Assembly (NCBI RefSeq): GCF_014697625.1
Contig: NZ_JACJSG010000024.1
Span: 56,955 to 120,954, forward strand
DNA: 64,000 nucleotides
Reading direction: 5' to 3'
Source: Anabaena azotica FACHB-119
GTDB lineage: Bacteria > Cyanobacteriota > Cyanobacteriia > Cyanobacteriales > Nostocaceae
Part shown: in pieces, positions 35,495 to 44,829 of the stretch
Position numbering within the stretch: position 1 is the first letter of the stretch
Layout of the letters: every line of letters starts with the position of its first letter
Notes under the pieces: model-generated
What the model saw: only the letters and a program-made list of their open reading frames with translations
What the model was told of the DNA's origin: nothing
The model's database searches: none
Program-made: the position numbers and the translations under genes

Positions 35495-36058
35495 TCAAGC
35501 ATTCTGTACACTGGGCATACCATCTTGTCCTGATGCTGGACGAGGGAAGTTAGGTAAATCTATGCCACTGTGGCTAGAAGTACGGGTTTTTAATGCTAGA
35601 CGATAACTTACACTTTGCAGTTCTGCTTGCAATTGACGGTTCTCTCGCTGTAGCACTGCTACTTTCTCTCTAATAGGAGCCATGCGTTCTTCAAACTTAC
35701 GGCGGTAAATTTGAGGTAATTCCTGTACTACTTGCTCTAGCATCCGACTGCGGTCAGTTAGTTCTTGTACTGACTGACGCAGTTGGTAAATTTCGGTATC
35801 ACGAGATGTAATTTGCTCCTGATAAAATGTTACTTGCTCCTCAACAGCTTGTAGCTGTTCGCTCAGGGCTTGTAATTGGCTTAAATCAGGCCCAGACTCA
35901 GTTCGTAAGGGTGGCATAAAATTAGTATTGCCCTTGACTAACCGAAAGAGTTCCTGAGATAGCTGTTGCACTAGTTGATCTCGCAACTGTAGTTCTTGAC
36001 GCAGCTGCGATATTTCCGTCGATAGAGCTTGGATGTTGGGTGTATCAGTTTGGCTCAC
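35495..36058 (-). CDS. Coiled-coil hypothetical protein
   Basis: The 187-residue protein has two long heptad-rich segments (about 8-45 and 58-150) separated by a Pro-containing break, and a Ser/Pro-rich C-terminal tail. There is no signal peptide, membrane span or known catalytic motif. Codon use resembles neighbouring housekeeping genes, so it is likely a conserved cyanobacterial structural or scaffold protein. Function unknown. Confidence 0.75.
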   Translation of the reverse strand: MSQTDTPNIQALSTEISQLRQELQLRDQLVQQLSQELFRLVKGNTNFMPPLRTESGPDLSQLQALSEQLQAVEEQVTFYQEQITSRDTEIYQLRQSVQELTDRSRMLEQVVQELPQIYRRKFEERMAPIREKVAVLQRENRQLQAELQSVSYRLALKTRTSSHSGIDLPNFPRPASGQDGMPSVQNA

Positions 36059-36361
36059 GGTGGCTTACAGTTCCCATTGACGAATGTCGAACCTTATGTG
36101 TAGTTGCCAAAACCAGTGCTATGGCAATTACTTGTTAATCTAGCATTCCCAACTAAATCAAAAACAAGTCAGCAGGTAAAATTTTTTGTAACAGGGACTA
36201 GGTACTGGGGACTAGGGATAAGGGGAAATTAAGAATTGTCTTTTTGCTCCTCTGCTCCCCCGGTCAGCGTCAGAGGTTCCTGCTTATGTGACTTCAGGTT
36301 CCTGGGATACTGAGCGTTGAGTTTTGCTAACCCAATGCTCAGTGATTAGTTAGAGACTATA
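36059..36361. other. Intergenic region between rpsF and the coiled-coil gene
   Basis: This 303-bp spacer has short repeats (CAGGTTCCTG near 36287-36304) and an ACTGAGC/GCTCAGT inverted pair (36309-36315, 36337-36343) that may help end the rpsF transcript. No gene was seen. Confidence 0.4.
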
Positions 36362-36688
36362 TTAAGCGGTCGCAGCAACTTTGTCTGCTTTTTCTTCTGC
36401 GACTTCTTGCTTGACTGTCAAGTAACGAATTACTTCTTCACTCAATCGCATGGCACGCTCTAAAAGTGCGATCGCACCTCCGGGTGCATTATAGTTAAAT
36501 TGAACGTAAACACCATCTCTTTGCTTTTTGATTTCATAAGCTAGACGACGCTTACCCCGATTTTGCACTTCTAGGTCGGTTGCGCCTTGGTCTTGGAGGA
36601 GGGTTTGGTATTTGGCGATCGCTTGCTCTACCTGTTCATCTGTCAGGTCAGGGCGTAGGATGAATAAAGTTTCGTAAACTGTGGACAT
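36362..36688 (-). CDS. rpsF: 30S ribosomal protein S6
   Basis: The 108-residue S6 has the family start YETLFILRPDLTDEQVEQAI, the core KRRLAYEIKKQRDGVYVQFNY and LLERAMRLSEEVIRYLTVK, and a short Ala/Lys-rich tail. It pairs with S18 in the platform of the small subunit. It stands alone rather than with rpsR/ssb as in many bacteria. Confidence 0.96.
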   Translation of the reverse strand: MSTVYETLFILRPDLTDEQVEQAIAKYQTLLQDQGATDLEVQNRGKRRLAYEIKKQRDGVYVQFNYNAPGGAIALLERAMRLSEEVIRYLTVKQEVAEEKADKVAATA

Positions 36689-36863
36689 TCTGATTAAGTC
36701 TCCTTTTGGACAAACTGGCTGCTGATCTCGATTTATACAGTAGCTTGATAATAACTACTTGCGTTAATCAATAATTTGAGCAACAAGGAACTATAATCTT
36801 ACCAGTTTTTAATTTGAATCATCAGCTTAATCTGCCCAAACATCAAGGACATTTATCAAAATT

Positions 36864-37637
36864 ATGGCGCAGCGCTACGTGCGAGTTCAAAACCAAGAAG
36901 GCAAAGTCTACTATGGGTTGCTACAACCGTCTTTCAATGTGCAGGTGCTAGATGCTCCACCTTGGCTGCATGGACAACCTACGGATTTAATTTTAGAACC
37001 CGATGATTACCAAATTTTAGCTCCCTGCGCTCCTTCTAAAATTATCGCGGTAGGCAAAAATTATGCCAATCATGCAGCCGAAATGGGAACGCAGGTTCCT
37101 AGCGAACCATTGCTTTTTCTCAAACCACCTACCACGATTATTGCCTCGGAGACAGAGATTAAATATCCCTACCAGTCGCAACGGGTGGATTATGAGGGAG
37201 AATTAGCGCTAATAATTGGCGATCGCGCTCGTAACTGTACACCAGAGGAAGCCCAAACTAAAATTTGGGGATATACTATTGCCAATGATGTGACGGCGCG
37301 AGATTTACAGCAAAAAGATGGACAATGGACTAGAGCGAAAGGGTTTGATACTTTCTGCCCGATAGGGCCTTGGATTGTGCGAGAATTGAGTCCAGGGGCA
37401 AAACTGCAAACCTTTATTAATGATGATACCAATCCTGTACAATCGGCTGGGATTGATCAAATGGTATTTACTCCCGATTTTTTGGTGTCATATATCAGTC
37501 AGGTAATGACATTGCTACCTGGTGATTTGGTGTTAACGGGTACGCCAGAGGGTGTAGGGCCTTTGCATAAAGGCGATCGCGTCCGTGTAGAAATCGAAGG
37601 TATCGGTCGCCTGGAAAACACCGTAGCCACCCATTAA
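36864..37637 (+). CDS. Fumarylacetoacetate hydrolase (FAH) family protein
   Basis: The 257-residue protein has the FAH fold signature: KIIAVGKNYANHAAEMG, FLKPPTTI, the metal-binding VDYEGELALIIG, NDVTARDLQ and GDLVLTGTPEGVGPL. Members hydrolyse or decarboxylate beta-diketo acids with divalent metal (oxaloacetate decarboxylase, acylpyruvase). The precise substrate is unknown. It is monocistronic; the Tic20-like gene is convergent with 2 bp between stops. Confidence 0.92.
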   Translation: MAQRYVRVQNQEGKVYYGLLQPSFNVQVLDAPPWLHGQPTDLILEPDDYQILAPCAPSKIIAVGKNYANHAAEMGTQVPSEPLLFLKPPTTIIASETEIKYPYQSQRVDYEGELALIIGDRARNCTPEEAQTKIWGYTIANDVTARDLQQKDGQWTRAKGFDTFCPIGPWIVRELSPGAKLQTFINDDTNPVQSAGIDQMVFTPDFLVSYISQVMTLLPGDLVLTGTPEGVGPLHKGDRVRVEIEGIGRLENTVATH

Positions 37638-37639
37638 CC

Positions 37640-38116
37640 TTAGCGAACCTGCATATAAACTGCATCGGAGATGGCGGGAATTTCTGCGTAACGTCCCATC
37701 AAAGAGTTAGCCACAGAATATACAATACCAGCAACGATGCCTAAGAATATTGTTGTGTATAGGGTTTGTGTGGCAAAGCCAGCACCTGGAACTAACCTAA
37801 CTATATCTGTGAGAATGCCGCATAAGAATACAATGATATCTAACAATATGGCCTGCATGGTGTTGAAACGAATAAAATGACTTATTTTTTCGTTTCTTAC
37901 GACTAATAACCATAAAGCAAAGAAAATAATTATACCAGCATAGCGAACACCGTAGTAAATTCTCAATAATGGGATGAGGGGGACAAACAGCACTTGCAAA
38001 GCTGGAAACTCTGACAGAAAAAATTGACCAAAGGCAAAAACCTCAATTAAAGGAAGTAGGTAAGGTAGACAAGCAAAAATTCTATCTTTAATCGTTATCT
38101 CCCCGCGCCATGTCAT
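37640..38116 (-). CDS. Tic20-like membrane protein
   Basis: The 158-residue protein has four predicted membrane spans. The sequence RIFACLPYLLPLIEVFAFG, LIPLLRIYYGVRYAGIIIFFALW and HFIRFNTMQAILLDI is that of the cyanobacterial Tic20 homologue family. The chloroplast relative is part of the inner-envelope protein import channel. The bacterial role is not settled. Confidence 0.88.
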   Translation of the reverse strand: MTWRGEITIKDRIFACLPYLLPLIEVFAFGQFFLSEFPALQVLFVPLIPLLRIYYGVRYAGIIIFFALWLLVVRNEKISHFIRFNTMQAILLDIIVFLCGILTDIVRLVPGAGFATQTLYTTIFLGIVAGIVYSVANSLMGRYAEIPAISDAVYMQVR

Positions 38117-38197
38117 CTTGCGTTCTCCTGTGGTTAAATTTCATAAGCTACCTGAGCTTAGGATAACGCAGTTACTCAGCATTACTAGCAAATATGA

Positions 38198-38398
38198 TTA
38201 TTCTATATGGGCAACAAGAAAACCCATGAGGCATTCGTACTGCTCTGGCTGCTCTTGGGCTTGACGAATAGCTTGACCACAACCAAGTTTACCTCCATGC
38301 CATCGGGGTTGACCGCTACCGTTAGCAAGTAAACAAGATTGGCAAACCCGCTCAGGGGCGAGGATTTGATCGTCCATTAAAATGACTAACATCTCCAT
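38198..38398 (-). CDS. Small Cys-containing conserved protein
   Basis: The 66-residue protein has a CQSC pair (about residues 19-22) and two further Cys in GGKLGCGQA and QYECLMGF, which could bind a metal. Starting at the third codon (MLVILMDDQ) is equally plausible. It appears to be a real small gene with a GAGG-type site upstream (CAGGAGGAATGG on its strand). No function is known to me. Confidence 0.65.
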   Translation of the reverse strand: MEMLVILMDDQILAPERVCQSCLLANGSGQPRWHGGKLGCGQAIRQAQEQPEQYECLMGFLVAHIE

Positions 38399-38946
38399 TC
38401 CTCCTGTAACTCCTCAAATTGACCCCAGTGAGTGCTGAGTCATGAGTCCTGTTAGTGCCACTACCGCTAACGCAACTCAGCACCTTTTATAAAAATTGCC
38501 AAGTGAGCCTAAATTTATTGTATGTTGTATATCTTGGAGATTAGCTCTTTGGTTTAATAGTCATACATAAATTATTATTTATTGTGTCAGTGGTTGGTCG
38601 TTTCTTTGTCAGGAAGTGCCAAATAAAAAAGTATTCCAAATTTTCTTGTAGGATAGACCGGATAGCCCTTCCTAGTTTAGGGGCGCAACCCACAAGATGA
38701 AAATTTTATTTTTGGGAAAGACAAGAGCAATTTTTATACATTGACAGCAACTAACCACTGACTACTGACTACTGACAAAAGGCTAATAATAAATAAACCA
38801 GCATAAATAAAAGTCAATAGTACAGATACGATTATCGTATCTGTACCGTAACCCAAATAGATGAAACTCTGAATGGGAAACCTTAATTTTATGCTGCACT
38901 CAAACCAAATCATCGGTTTTGCAAGTTTCCATTAGGTATAGTTGAA
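38399..38946. other. Long upstream region of glyA
   Basis: This 548-bp region contains a 25-bp palindrome (separate entry), CTGACTA repeats near 38757-38777 and, just before glyA, an imperfect inverted pair ATGGGAAAC (38873-38881) with GTTTCCAT (38926-38933). That pair could fold the leader. No gene was recognised. Confidence 0.5.
38821..38845. promoter_or_regulatory. 25-bp perfect palindrome upstream of glyA (candidate operator)
   Basis: TACAGATACGAT, one T, then its exact reverse complement, centred 114 bp before the glyA start. Perfect 12-bp arms with a 1-nt centre favour a dimeric repressor or activator site over a terminator hairpin, and no T-run follows. Confidence 0.45.
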
Positions 38947-40230
38947 GTGACTAGAACAAATTCTGATTTTCTCGCTAATTCTGATCCGGCGATCGCCGGA
39001 TTAATTAATCAAGAACTCCAACGTCAACGCGACCACTTGGAGTTAATCGCCAGTGAAAACTTTACCTCGGCGGCTGTATTGGCGGCTCAAGGTTCGGTAC
39101 TGACAAATAAATACGCTGAGGGCTTGCCTGGAAAGCGTTATTACGGCGGTTGTGAATTTGTCGATAAAATTGAGCAAATCGCCATCGACCGTGCTAAACA
39201 GCTATTTGGTGCGGCTCACGCCAACGTCCAACCCCATTCCGGCGCACAAGCAAACTTTGCTGTTTTCCTGACTTTACTAGAACCAGGAGACACAATCATG
39301 GGGATGGACTTGTCTCATGGTGGACACCTCACCCACGGTTCCCCTGTCAACGTTTCTGGTAAATGGTTCCAAGTGCGCCATTACGGCGTGAGCCAACAAA
39401 CAGAACAATTAGACTATGACCAAATTCGTGAGCTGGCGCTAAGGGAGCGTCCCAAGCTCTTAATTTGTGGTTATTCTGCTTATCCACGAATTATTGACTT
39501 TGAAAAATTCCGTAGCATTGCTGATGAAGTAGGTGCTTATTTGCTGGCAGATATTGCACACATTGCTGGTTTAGTGGCAACTGGACTGCATCCCAACCCC
39601 ATACCATACTGTGATGTAGTCACAACCACCACCCATAAAACACTGCGTGGCCCCAGAGGCGGTTTAATTTTGACCCGTGACGCAGAACTGGGGAAAAAAT
39701 TCGATAAATCAGTTTTCCCTGGAACTCAAGGCGGGCCTTTAGAACATGTAATTGCTGGGAAAGCAGTTGCTTTTGGTGAAGCCTTAAAGCCAGAGTTTCA
39801 AGCATACTCAGCCCAAGTAATTAAGAATGCTGGTGCTTTGGCAGATCAACTACAAAGTCGTGGGTTAAAACTAGTATCAAATGGTACAGACAATCATTTG
39901 ATGCTTGTAGATTTACGGTCTGTGAATATGACAGGGAAACGGGCAGACCAATTAGTGAGTGAAGTAAATATCACTGCTAATAAAAATACAGTTCCCTTTG
40001 ACCCACAATCACCATTTGTTACTAGTGGCTTGCGCTTGGGTTCCCCCGCCATGACAACAAGAGGTATGGGAGTAGATGAGTTTACCGAAATTGGTAATAT
40101 TATTGCCGATCGCCTACTCAACCCAGACTCAGAAACAGTAGCCCAAGATTGTCAACGCCAGGTAGCCGCATTGTGCGATCGCTTCCCCTTATATCCACAC
40201 TTGGAGATTCCTGTACCTGTATTAGCGTAG
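38947..40230 (+). CDS. glyA: Serine hydroxymethyltransferase
   Basis: This PLP enzyme of 427 residues uses a GTG start (GTGACTAGAAC) with TTGAA just upstream. The first residues before the conserved HLELIASENFTS allow no better start. Landmarks are NKYAEGLPGKRYYGG, the PLP lysine in TTTHKTLRGPRGG and TSGLRLGSPAMTTRG. It interconverts serine and glycine with tetrahydrofolate. In cyanobacteria it links photorespiration and one-carbon metabolism. The upstream palindrome suggests specific regulation. Confidence 0.97.
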   Translation: MTRTNSDFLANSDPAIAGLINQELQRQRDHLELIASENFTSAAVLAAQGSVLTNKYAEGLPGKRYYGGCEFVDKIEQIAIDRAKQLFGAAHANVQPHSGAQANFAVFLTLLEPGDTIMGMDLSHGGHLTHGSPVNVSGKWFQVRHYGVSQQTEQLDYDQIRELALRERPKLLICGYSAYPRIIDFEKFRSIADEVGAYLLADIAHIAGLVATGLHPNPIPYCDVVTTTTHKTLRGPRGGLILTRDAELGKKFDKSVFPGTQGGPLEHVIAGKAVAFGEALKPEFQAYSAQVIKNAGALADQLQSRGLKLVSNGTDNHLMLVDLRSVNMTGKRADQLVSEVNITANKNTVPFDPQSPFVTSGLRLGSPAMTTRGMGVDEFTEIGNIIADRLLNPDSETVAQDCQRQVAALCDRFPLYPHLEIPVPVLA

Positions 40231-40423
40231 GGAAAAGGTTAAAGGGGAAAGGGGAAAGGGAAGAATTTGAACCCTTTACCCCTTACCCTTTTGCCTTTAC
40301 CCCTATCTTCCCCCAATCTCTACACCAAAATTTCACACTGAACAGGGTCGAAAATATAGTAAAAATAAGTAAGAAAATTTTTTTGTTTATTTTTGTTTCA
40401 TAAACTACTCATTAAATATACAG

Positions 40424-41470
40424 ATGCCTGCTCAGATTTATCATCTGATTGCCTTTTTAGTGGCGGCGGTAGTTGTTCTCTGGACTACGCCAGATGTGAA
40501 AAATATTGGTATAAAAAGTGGACGTTTGGATAGGCCAGGCGATCGCAAAATTCATGACCGTCCGATGGTGCGTCTAGGAGGCGTTTCTATCTTCGCGGGG
40601 ACGATAATTTCCCTCATGGTCGTTTGGTGGTTGGGTGGGTTTAACAACCTCTCACCCGAAAAAGGATGGCAAATTTGGGGTGTAGTTTTAGGCGGTCTGG
40701 GCTTTTTCCTGATTGGTTTAGCCGATGATTTATTAAGCTTATCCCCTTTGGGACGCTTGGTCATACAAGTGATTGTGGCGGCTGGTGCATGGAAAGCTGG
40801 TGTTAGCATAGATTTTGTTACCGTTCCCTTGATGGGGATAGTTGACCTCAACTGGCTAAGTTTGCCCATCACGGTGGTATGGTTGGTAGGAATGGTCAAC
40901 GCTATCAACTGGATTGATGGTTTAGATGGTTTAGCGGCTGGAGTTTCGGGAATTGCGGCTGTGGTGATGCTGCTTGTGTCTTTATTTATGCAGCAACCAG
41001 CAGCCGCTTTAATTGCAGCCGCTTTAGCCGGCGCAGCTTTGGGATTTCTCCGCTACAATTTCAACCCCGCACAAATCTTTATGGGTGATGGCGGGTCTTA
41101 TTTTATGGGCTTTACCTTGGCGGCGGTGGGTGTTATTGGTTTAGTAAAAATCCCCGCTTTTACGGCTGTGATTTTGCCTTACTTAATTTTGGCAGTTCCC
41201 ATCGTCGATATGTCAGCCGTGATTTTGTCCCGCATTCGCCGGGGAAAATTGCCTTGGGTAGCAGATAAACGCCATCTCCATCACCGCTTATTACAAGCTG
41301 GTTTATCTCATCGTTGGACGGTATTGTTTATTTATGCCTTAACTTTGTGGGTGGGTAGTTTAGCGTTGGTTTTGGCTGGTGTACCTAGTAGTATTGCTTA
41401 CGCTTGCGGTTCTACCTCGCTGTTAAGTTACGTAATTTGGAAAGCTTGGAGAGTTTCTCAGCAAAAGTAA
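40424..41470 (+). CDS. WecA/MraY-family phospho-sugar transferase
   Basis: The 348-residue polytopic enzyme (about ten membrane spans) of glycosyltransferase family 4 has the conserved cytoplasmic motifs. These are DRKIHDRPMVRLGG, LIGLADDLLSLSP (metal-binding Asp pair), NAINWIDGLDGLAAG, FMGDGGSYFMGF and the HLHHRLLQAGLSHR histidine motif. It transfers a UDP-sugar phosphate (probably GlcNAc-1-P) to a polyprenyl phosphate. The HHH region favours WecA-type over MraY. It starts envelope polysaccharide or O-antigen-like synthesis. Confidence 0.9.
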   Translation: MPAQIYHLIAFLVAAVVVLWTTPDVKNIGIKSGRLDRPGDRKIHDRPMVRLGGVSIFAGTIISLMVVWWLGGFNNLSPEKGWQIWGVVLGGLGFFLIGLADDLLSLSPLGRLVIQVIVAAGAWKAGVSIDFVTVPLMGIVDLNWLSLPITVVWLVGMVNAINWIDGLDGLAAGVSGIAAVVMLLVSLFMQQPAAALIAAALAGAALGFLRYNFNPAQIFMGDGGSYFMGFTLAAVGVIGLVKIPAFTAVILPYLILAVPIVDMSAVILSRIRRGKLPWVADKRHLHHRLLQAGLSHRWTVLFIYALTLWVGSLALVLAGVPSSIAYACGSTSLLSYVIWKAWRVSQQK

Positions 41471-41571
41471 AGTATTAGAAAACTTCACTTAAAGCATAGT
41501 CAAATATAGGCAAACATTGTCAAATAGGGAATGTTCAAATGGTAAAATAATTCATAGACTTATTTTGAATA

Positions 41572-42849
41572 ATGAAGCAAGTAGAAAAACATATAATCAA
41601 AAAAGGGCATAGTTACTTTGATTATTGTGCTGAAATAACCGCAGTTTCAAAGAGACTCTATAACGCGGCTCAATTTACACAGCGTCAAGGATTTTTCTAT
41701 GGATGGGGAACTCAATCACAAGCAAAATTAGATGTAATGTTCAAACAAAATGATCATTACAAAGCACTTCCGGCGAAGGTGGCACAACTGGTACTAAAAC
41801 AAAATGCCGATGCGTGGGCTAGTTATTACGAAGCGGTAAAAGCATACAAGTTAGAACCAGAAAAATTCACAGGGGAACCAAAGCCACCGAATTACATTGA
41901 CGGTGAATACAATATAATCAAATTCAATAATCAAGCGGTAGGTAAGCGGGAATTTGGTAAAGGTTGGATTGTTCCATCAATGTCACCAATCAGGATGCCA
42001 ATAAAACCGGGACTGAGCAAAGATGATTTATGCGAGGTTCGGATTATTCCCAAAATTGGATGCTTCGTAAGTGAGGTGGTTTACGAAGTTCTACAAAACG
42101 CATTTTTCTGTAGTTTGAATCCCCAACTTGCCGCAGCAATCGACATCGGGTTAGATAACTTAGCCACGATTGTATTCAATGACCCCACAATTCAACCAAT
42201 TGCTGTCAACGGTAAACCTTTAAAGTCAGTCAACCAGTTTTACAACAAACAAGTCGCCAAGTACCGAGGATTTATCAAAGTTGGGTCATCACGCCGGATT
42301 GCAAATATAGTCCGCAACCGGAATAATTTTGTTGATTCATACCTACATCAAGCCACAAAAATGATTGTGGATGAGATGGTGCGACTAGGTGTAACTTATG
42401 CCTCTATCGGCAAGAACGACCAATGGAAAACACATCTTAATTTAGGGAAGCGCACAAACCAAAACTTTACGCAAATTCCCCACGCTCGATTTATCGAAAT
42501 GCTGACCCTGAAATTAGAGCGAGTCGGCATTACCGTTGCGATAGGCGAAGAGTCATACACAAGCCGCGCTTCGTTTATTGACAGGGACATCATCCCAACA
42601 TTTGACCGCAACACCAAGGTAAAACACAGATTCTCTGGTAGGCGTGTGGCCAGAGCGACTTATGTGAGTGCATCTGGCTTAAAAATTCATGCCGATATCA
42701 ATGGTGCATTTAACATCGGCAGAAAATGTAATCCCAAGGGGTTTGATTGTCTCAAATCTATTCTCAGGGATAGGGGGTGTCTGGTAGTACATCCAAGGCG
42801 AATAACTCCATTGTTCCGGCGTGTCCGCGCTCAAAGTGGGGTTGCTTAA
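41572..42849 (+). CDS. tnpB: TnpB-family protein with non-canonical RuvC site
   Basis: The 425-residue IS605/IS1341-type TnpB-like protein has RuvC-I D191 in AAAIDIGLDNLA and the RuvC-III Asp (D375) in KIHADINGAFNI. The usual RuvC-II Glu strand reads ASIGKND (278-283), with no Glu. A conserved Glu pair appears later in GEESYTSRAS (325-334). The CxxC zinc-ribbon pairs are absent. No tnpA is adjacent and no neighbouring gene is disrupted, so this is a solo copy. The RNA-guided nuclease function of TnpB is known for canonical members; here it is inferred. Confidence 0.82.
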   Translation: MKQVEKHIIKKGHSYFDYCAEITAVSKRLYNAAQFTQRQGFFYGWGTQSQAKLDVMFKQNDHYKALPAKVAQLVLKQNADAWASYYEAVKAYKLEPEKFTGEPKPPNYIDGEYNIIKFNNQAVGKREFGKGWIVPSMSPIRMPIKPGLSKDDLCEVRIIPKIGCFVSEVVYEVLQNAFFCSLNPQLAAAIDIGLDNLATIVFNDPTIQPIAVNGKPLKSVNQFYNKQVAKYRGFIKVGSSRRIANIVRNRNNFVDSYLHQATKMIVDEMVRLGVTYASIGKNDQWKTHLNLGKRTNQNFTQIPHARFIEMLTLKLERVGITVAIGEESYTSRASFIDRDIIPTFDRNTKVKHRFSGRRVARATYVSASGLKIHADINGAFNIGRKCNPKGFDCLKSILRDRGCLVVHPRRITPLFRRVRAQSGVA

Positions 42850-42870
42850 AGCTAAAATCCTATCTTGTCT
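42740..42870 (+). ncRNA. Possible reRNA/omegaRNA overlapping the tnpB 3' end
   Basis: The last 100 bases of tnpB and the following 20 are GC-richer and less protein-like (GGATAGGGGGTGTCTGG, GGCGTGTCCGCGC). In TnpB elements the guide RNA comes from exactly this place and ends at the right boundary. The position is known biology; the boundaries here are a guess. Confidence 0.3.
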
Positions 42871-42929
42871 ATGTTTGACTATGGATTTTGGAACTATTAT
42901 TAGCGCGTTTTGCTTTTTTACTTAATTTC

Positions 42930-44180
42930 ATGAGTGCAGAAATTATTTGTGTTGGTACAGAATTGCTGTTAGGAGATATTCTGAATGGAAATGCTCAATA
43001 TCTAGCGCAGCAACTAGCTCAACTGGGTATTCCCCATTATCATCAAACAGTAGTTGGGGATAACCCTGAACGAATTAAGCAAGTTATAGAAATTGCTATT
43101 TCTAGAGCCAAAATTTTGATTTTCACGGGTGGTTTAGGCCCTACACCAGACGACCTCACTTGCGAAACTATCGCTGATTTTTTTGGCGTACCATTGGTGG
43201 AAAGTCCAGAAATTATCGAAGATATTAGCCAGAAATTTGCCCAACGCGGTCGGGTCATGACACCTAGCAACCGCAAACAAGCTTTAATTCCCCAAGGTGC
43301 AGACATCTTACCTAATCCTACAGGTACAGCACCCGGTATTATCTGGCAACCCCGTCCTGATGTGACAATTTTTACTTTTCCTGGTGTACCTAGTGAAATG
43401 CACCGGATGTGGGAAGAAACAGCCGTACCATTTCTCAAAAGTCAAGGCTGGGGTCAGGAAATTATTTATAGTTGCAGTCTCAAGTTTTGGGGTATTGGGG
43501 AGTCTGCTTTGGCTGAGAAGGTGACAGCTTATTTAAATTTACCCAACCCTACGGTAGCACCCTATGCCGGGAAGGGAGAAGTGAGGCTGCGTGTTTCCGC
43601 AAAAGCACCTTCAGAAGCCGCCGCAGAAGCTTTGATTTTGCCTGTAGAGAAGCAAATCAAAGATATTGCTGGTTTGGACTTTTATGGTGTCAATAATGAT
43701 ACTTTGGCTTCTGTTGTTGGGGGTTTGTTACGGGCATCAGGGGAAACTCTCTCGGTGGCAGAATCCTGTACTGGTGGATTGTTGGGGCAAATGCTGACGG
43801 AAATTTCCGGTAGTTCTGATTACTTTTGGGGTGGTGTAATTTCTTACGACAACTCCGTGAAGGTGGGGTTGTTGGGAGTGAAGGCGGAAGATTTAGATCA
43901 ATGGGGAGCGGTTAGCGATACTGTAGCCGAACAAATGGCTCTAGGTGTGAAAACTCGTCTGTCAACCACTTGGGGATTGAGTATTACCGGGATAGCTGGG
44001 CCGAATGGGGGGACGGAAACTAAGCCTGTGGGTTTGGTTTATATTGGGTTAGCAGGGCCGAATGATGAGGTGAAAAGCTTTAAATATCAGTTTGGCACAA
44101 TGCGCGATCGCTCTTTCATTCGTCTTTTAAGTGCTTCTACAGCACTAGATTTGCTCCGTCGGCGGTTGTTGACAAGGTAG
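42930..44180 (+). CDS. cinA: CinA family protein (MoCF-like plus NMN deamidase domains)
   Basis: From ATG 42930 (MSAEIICVGTELLLGDILNGN) it has 416 residues. The N-terminal COG1058 domain has the FTGGLGPTPDDLT and TFPGVPSEMHRMW motifs. The C-terminal PncC-type amidohydrolase domain has SVAESCTGGLLGQMLTEISGSSDYFWGG and SITGIAGPNGGTETKPVGLV. It acts in pyridine-nucleotide recycling or repair; an association with competence is historical. The in-frame start 42 bp upstream is not supported by the family N-terminus. Confidence 0.94.
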   Translation: MSAEIICVGTELLLGDILNGNAQYLAQQLAQLGIPHYHQTVVGDNPERIKQVIEIAISRAKILIFTGGLGPTPDDLTCETIADFFGVPLVESPEIIEDISQKFAQRGRVMTPSNRKQALIPQGADILPNPTGTAPGIIWQPRPDVTIFTFPGVPSEMHRMWEETAVPFLKSQGWGQEIIYSCSLKFWGIGESALAEKVTAYLNLPNPTVAPYAGKGEVRLRVSAKAPSEAAAEALILPVEKQIKDIAGLDFYGVNNDTLASVVGGLLRASGETLSVAESCTGGLLGQMLTEISGSSDYFWGGVISYDNSVKVGLLGVKAEDLDQWGAVSDTVAEQMALGVKTRLSTTWGLSITGIAGPNGGTETKPVGLVYIGLAGPNDEVKSFKYQFGTMRDRSFIRLLSASTALDLLRRRLLTR

Positions 44181-44253
44181 AATTAGGGACGGGGTAGAAA
44201 GCATCTCATAACTTGGAGAATAACAGAGGATTGTGGTGTAATACATAATTAAT

Positions 44254-44829
44254 TTATCTGAGGAAGATTGCATCCACGGTAATATTAATATCGGTGAAAC
44301 TGGGGATTGATAAAGTTTGACCGCTAGTAAATTTCTGCATCCGTTGATATCCTGCGGCTGTTGGTTGTTGGTAAACTTCTACCACTTGCGCGTTAATATC
44401 TACTAACCAAACTTCAGTTATATTTGCTTCTGCATATAAAGGAATTTTCTCTTCTCGGTCATATATAACAGTTGTATCAGCTACTTCAATTAATAAGATA
44501 ATATCTTCAGGTTGGGGGTGTGCATTTTCATAAAAATCATCACGGGGTTTGAGTAAAGCTACATCTGGCTGGGGTTCTGAATTATCGTTCAAAGCCACTG
44601 GATTTTGAGCAGCAACTATGACTAGTTTCCCTAATAACTGCACCAATAAATTAACCAGTCGATTTACACAAGCTGCGTGTTTTGTCCCAATGGGTGACAT
44701 TTCAATAATTTCTCCCCTGATCAACTCTACTCGGTCATTTTCTGTGAGAATAGCCGACTCAACCATCTTATGATATTGCTGCACTGTGAATTTTCTTCTT
44801 AGCAATTGTACAGTCATGGCTAGCTCCAT
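44254..44829 (-). CDS. Uma2-family (DUF820) putative endonuclease
   Basis: The 191-residue protein (start MELAMTVQLLRRKFTV chosen, as the upstream extension is atypical) has the Uma2 pattern. This comprises the helix YHKMVESAILTENDRVELIRGEIIEMSPIG, the PDVALL strand, LLIEVADTTVIYDREEKIPLYAEANITEVWLVD and the C-terminal sheet. The family has a PD-(D/E)xK fold and is very abundant in cyanobacteria, with an unclear role. In the ExK position the residues are EVAD...YDREEK, consistent with the family. Confidence 0.88.
   Translation of the reverse strand: MELAMTVQLLRRKFTVQQYHKMVESAILTENDRVELIRGEIIEMSPIGTKHAACVNRLVNLLVQLLGKLVIVAAQNPVALNDNSEPQPDVALLKPRDDFYENAHPQPEDIILLIEVADTTVIYDREEKIPLYAEANITEVWLVDINAQVVEVYQQPTAAGYQRMQKFTSGQTLSIPSFTDINITVDAIFLR

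Noticed and set aside
38821..38933. Known riboswitch (glycine or cobalamin) before glyA
   Set aside because: No conserved riboswitch core sequence could be recognised; only generic inverted repeats are visible.
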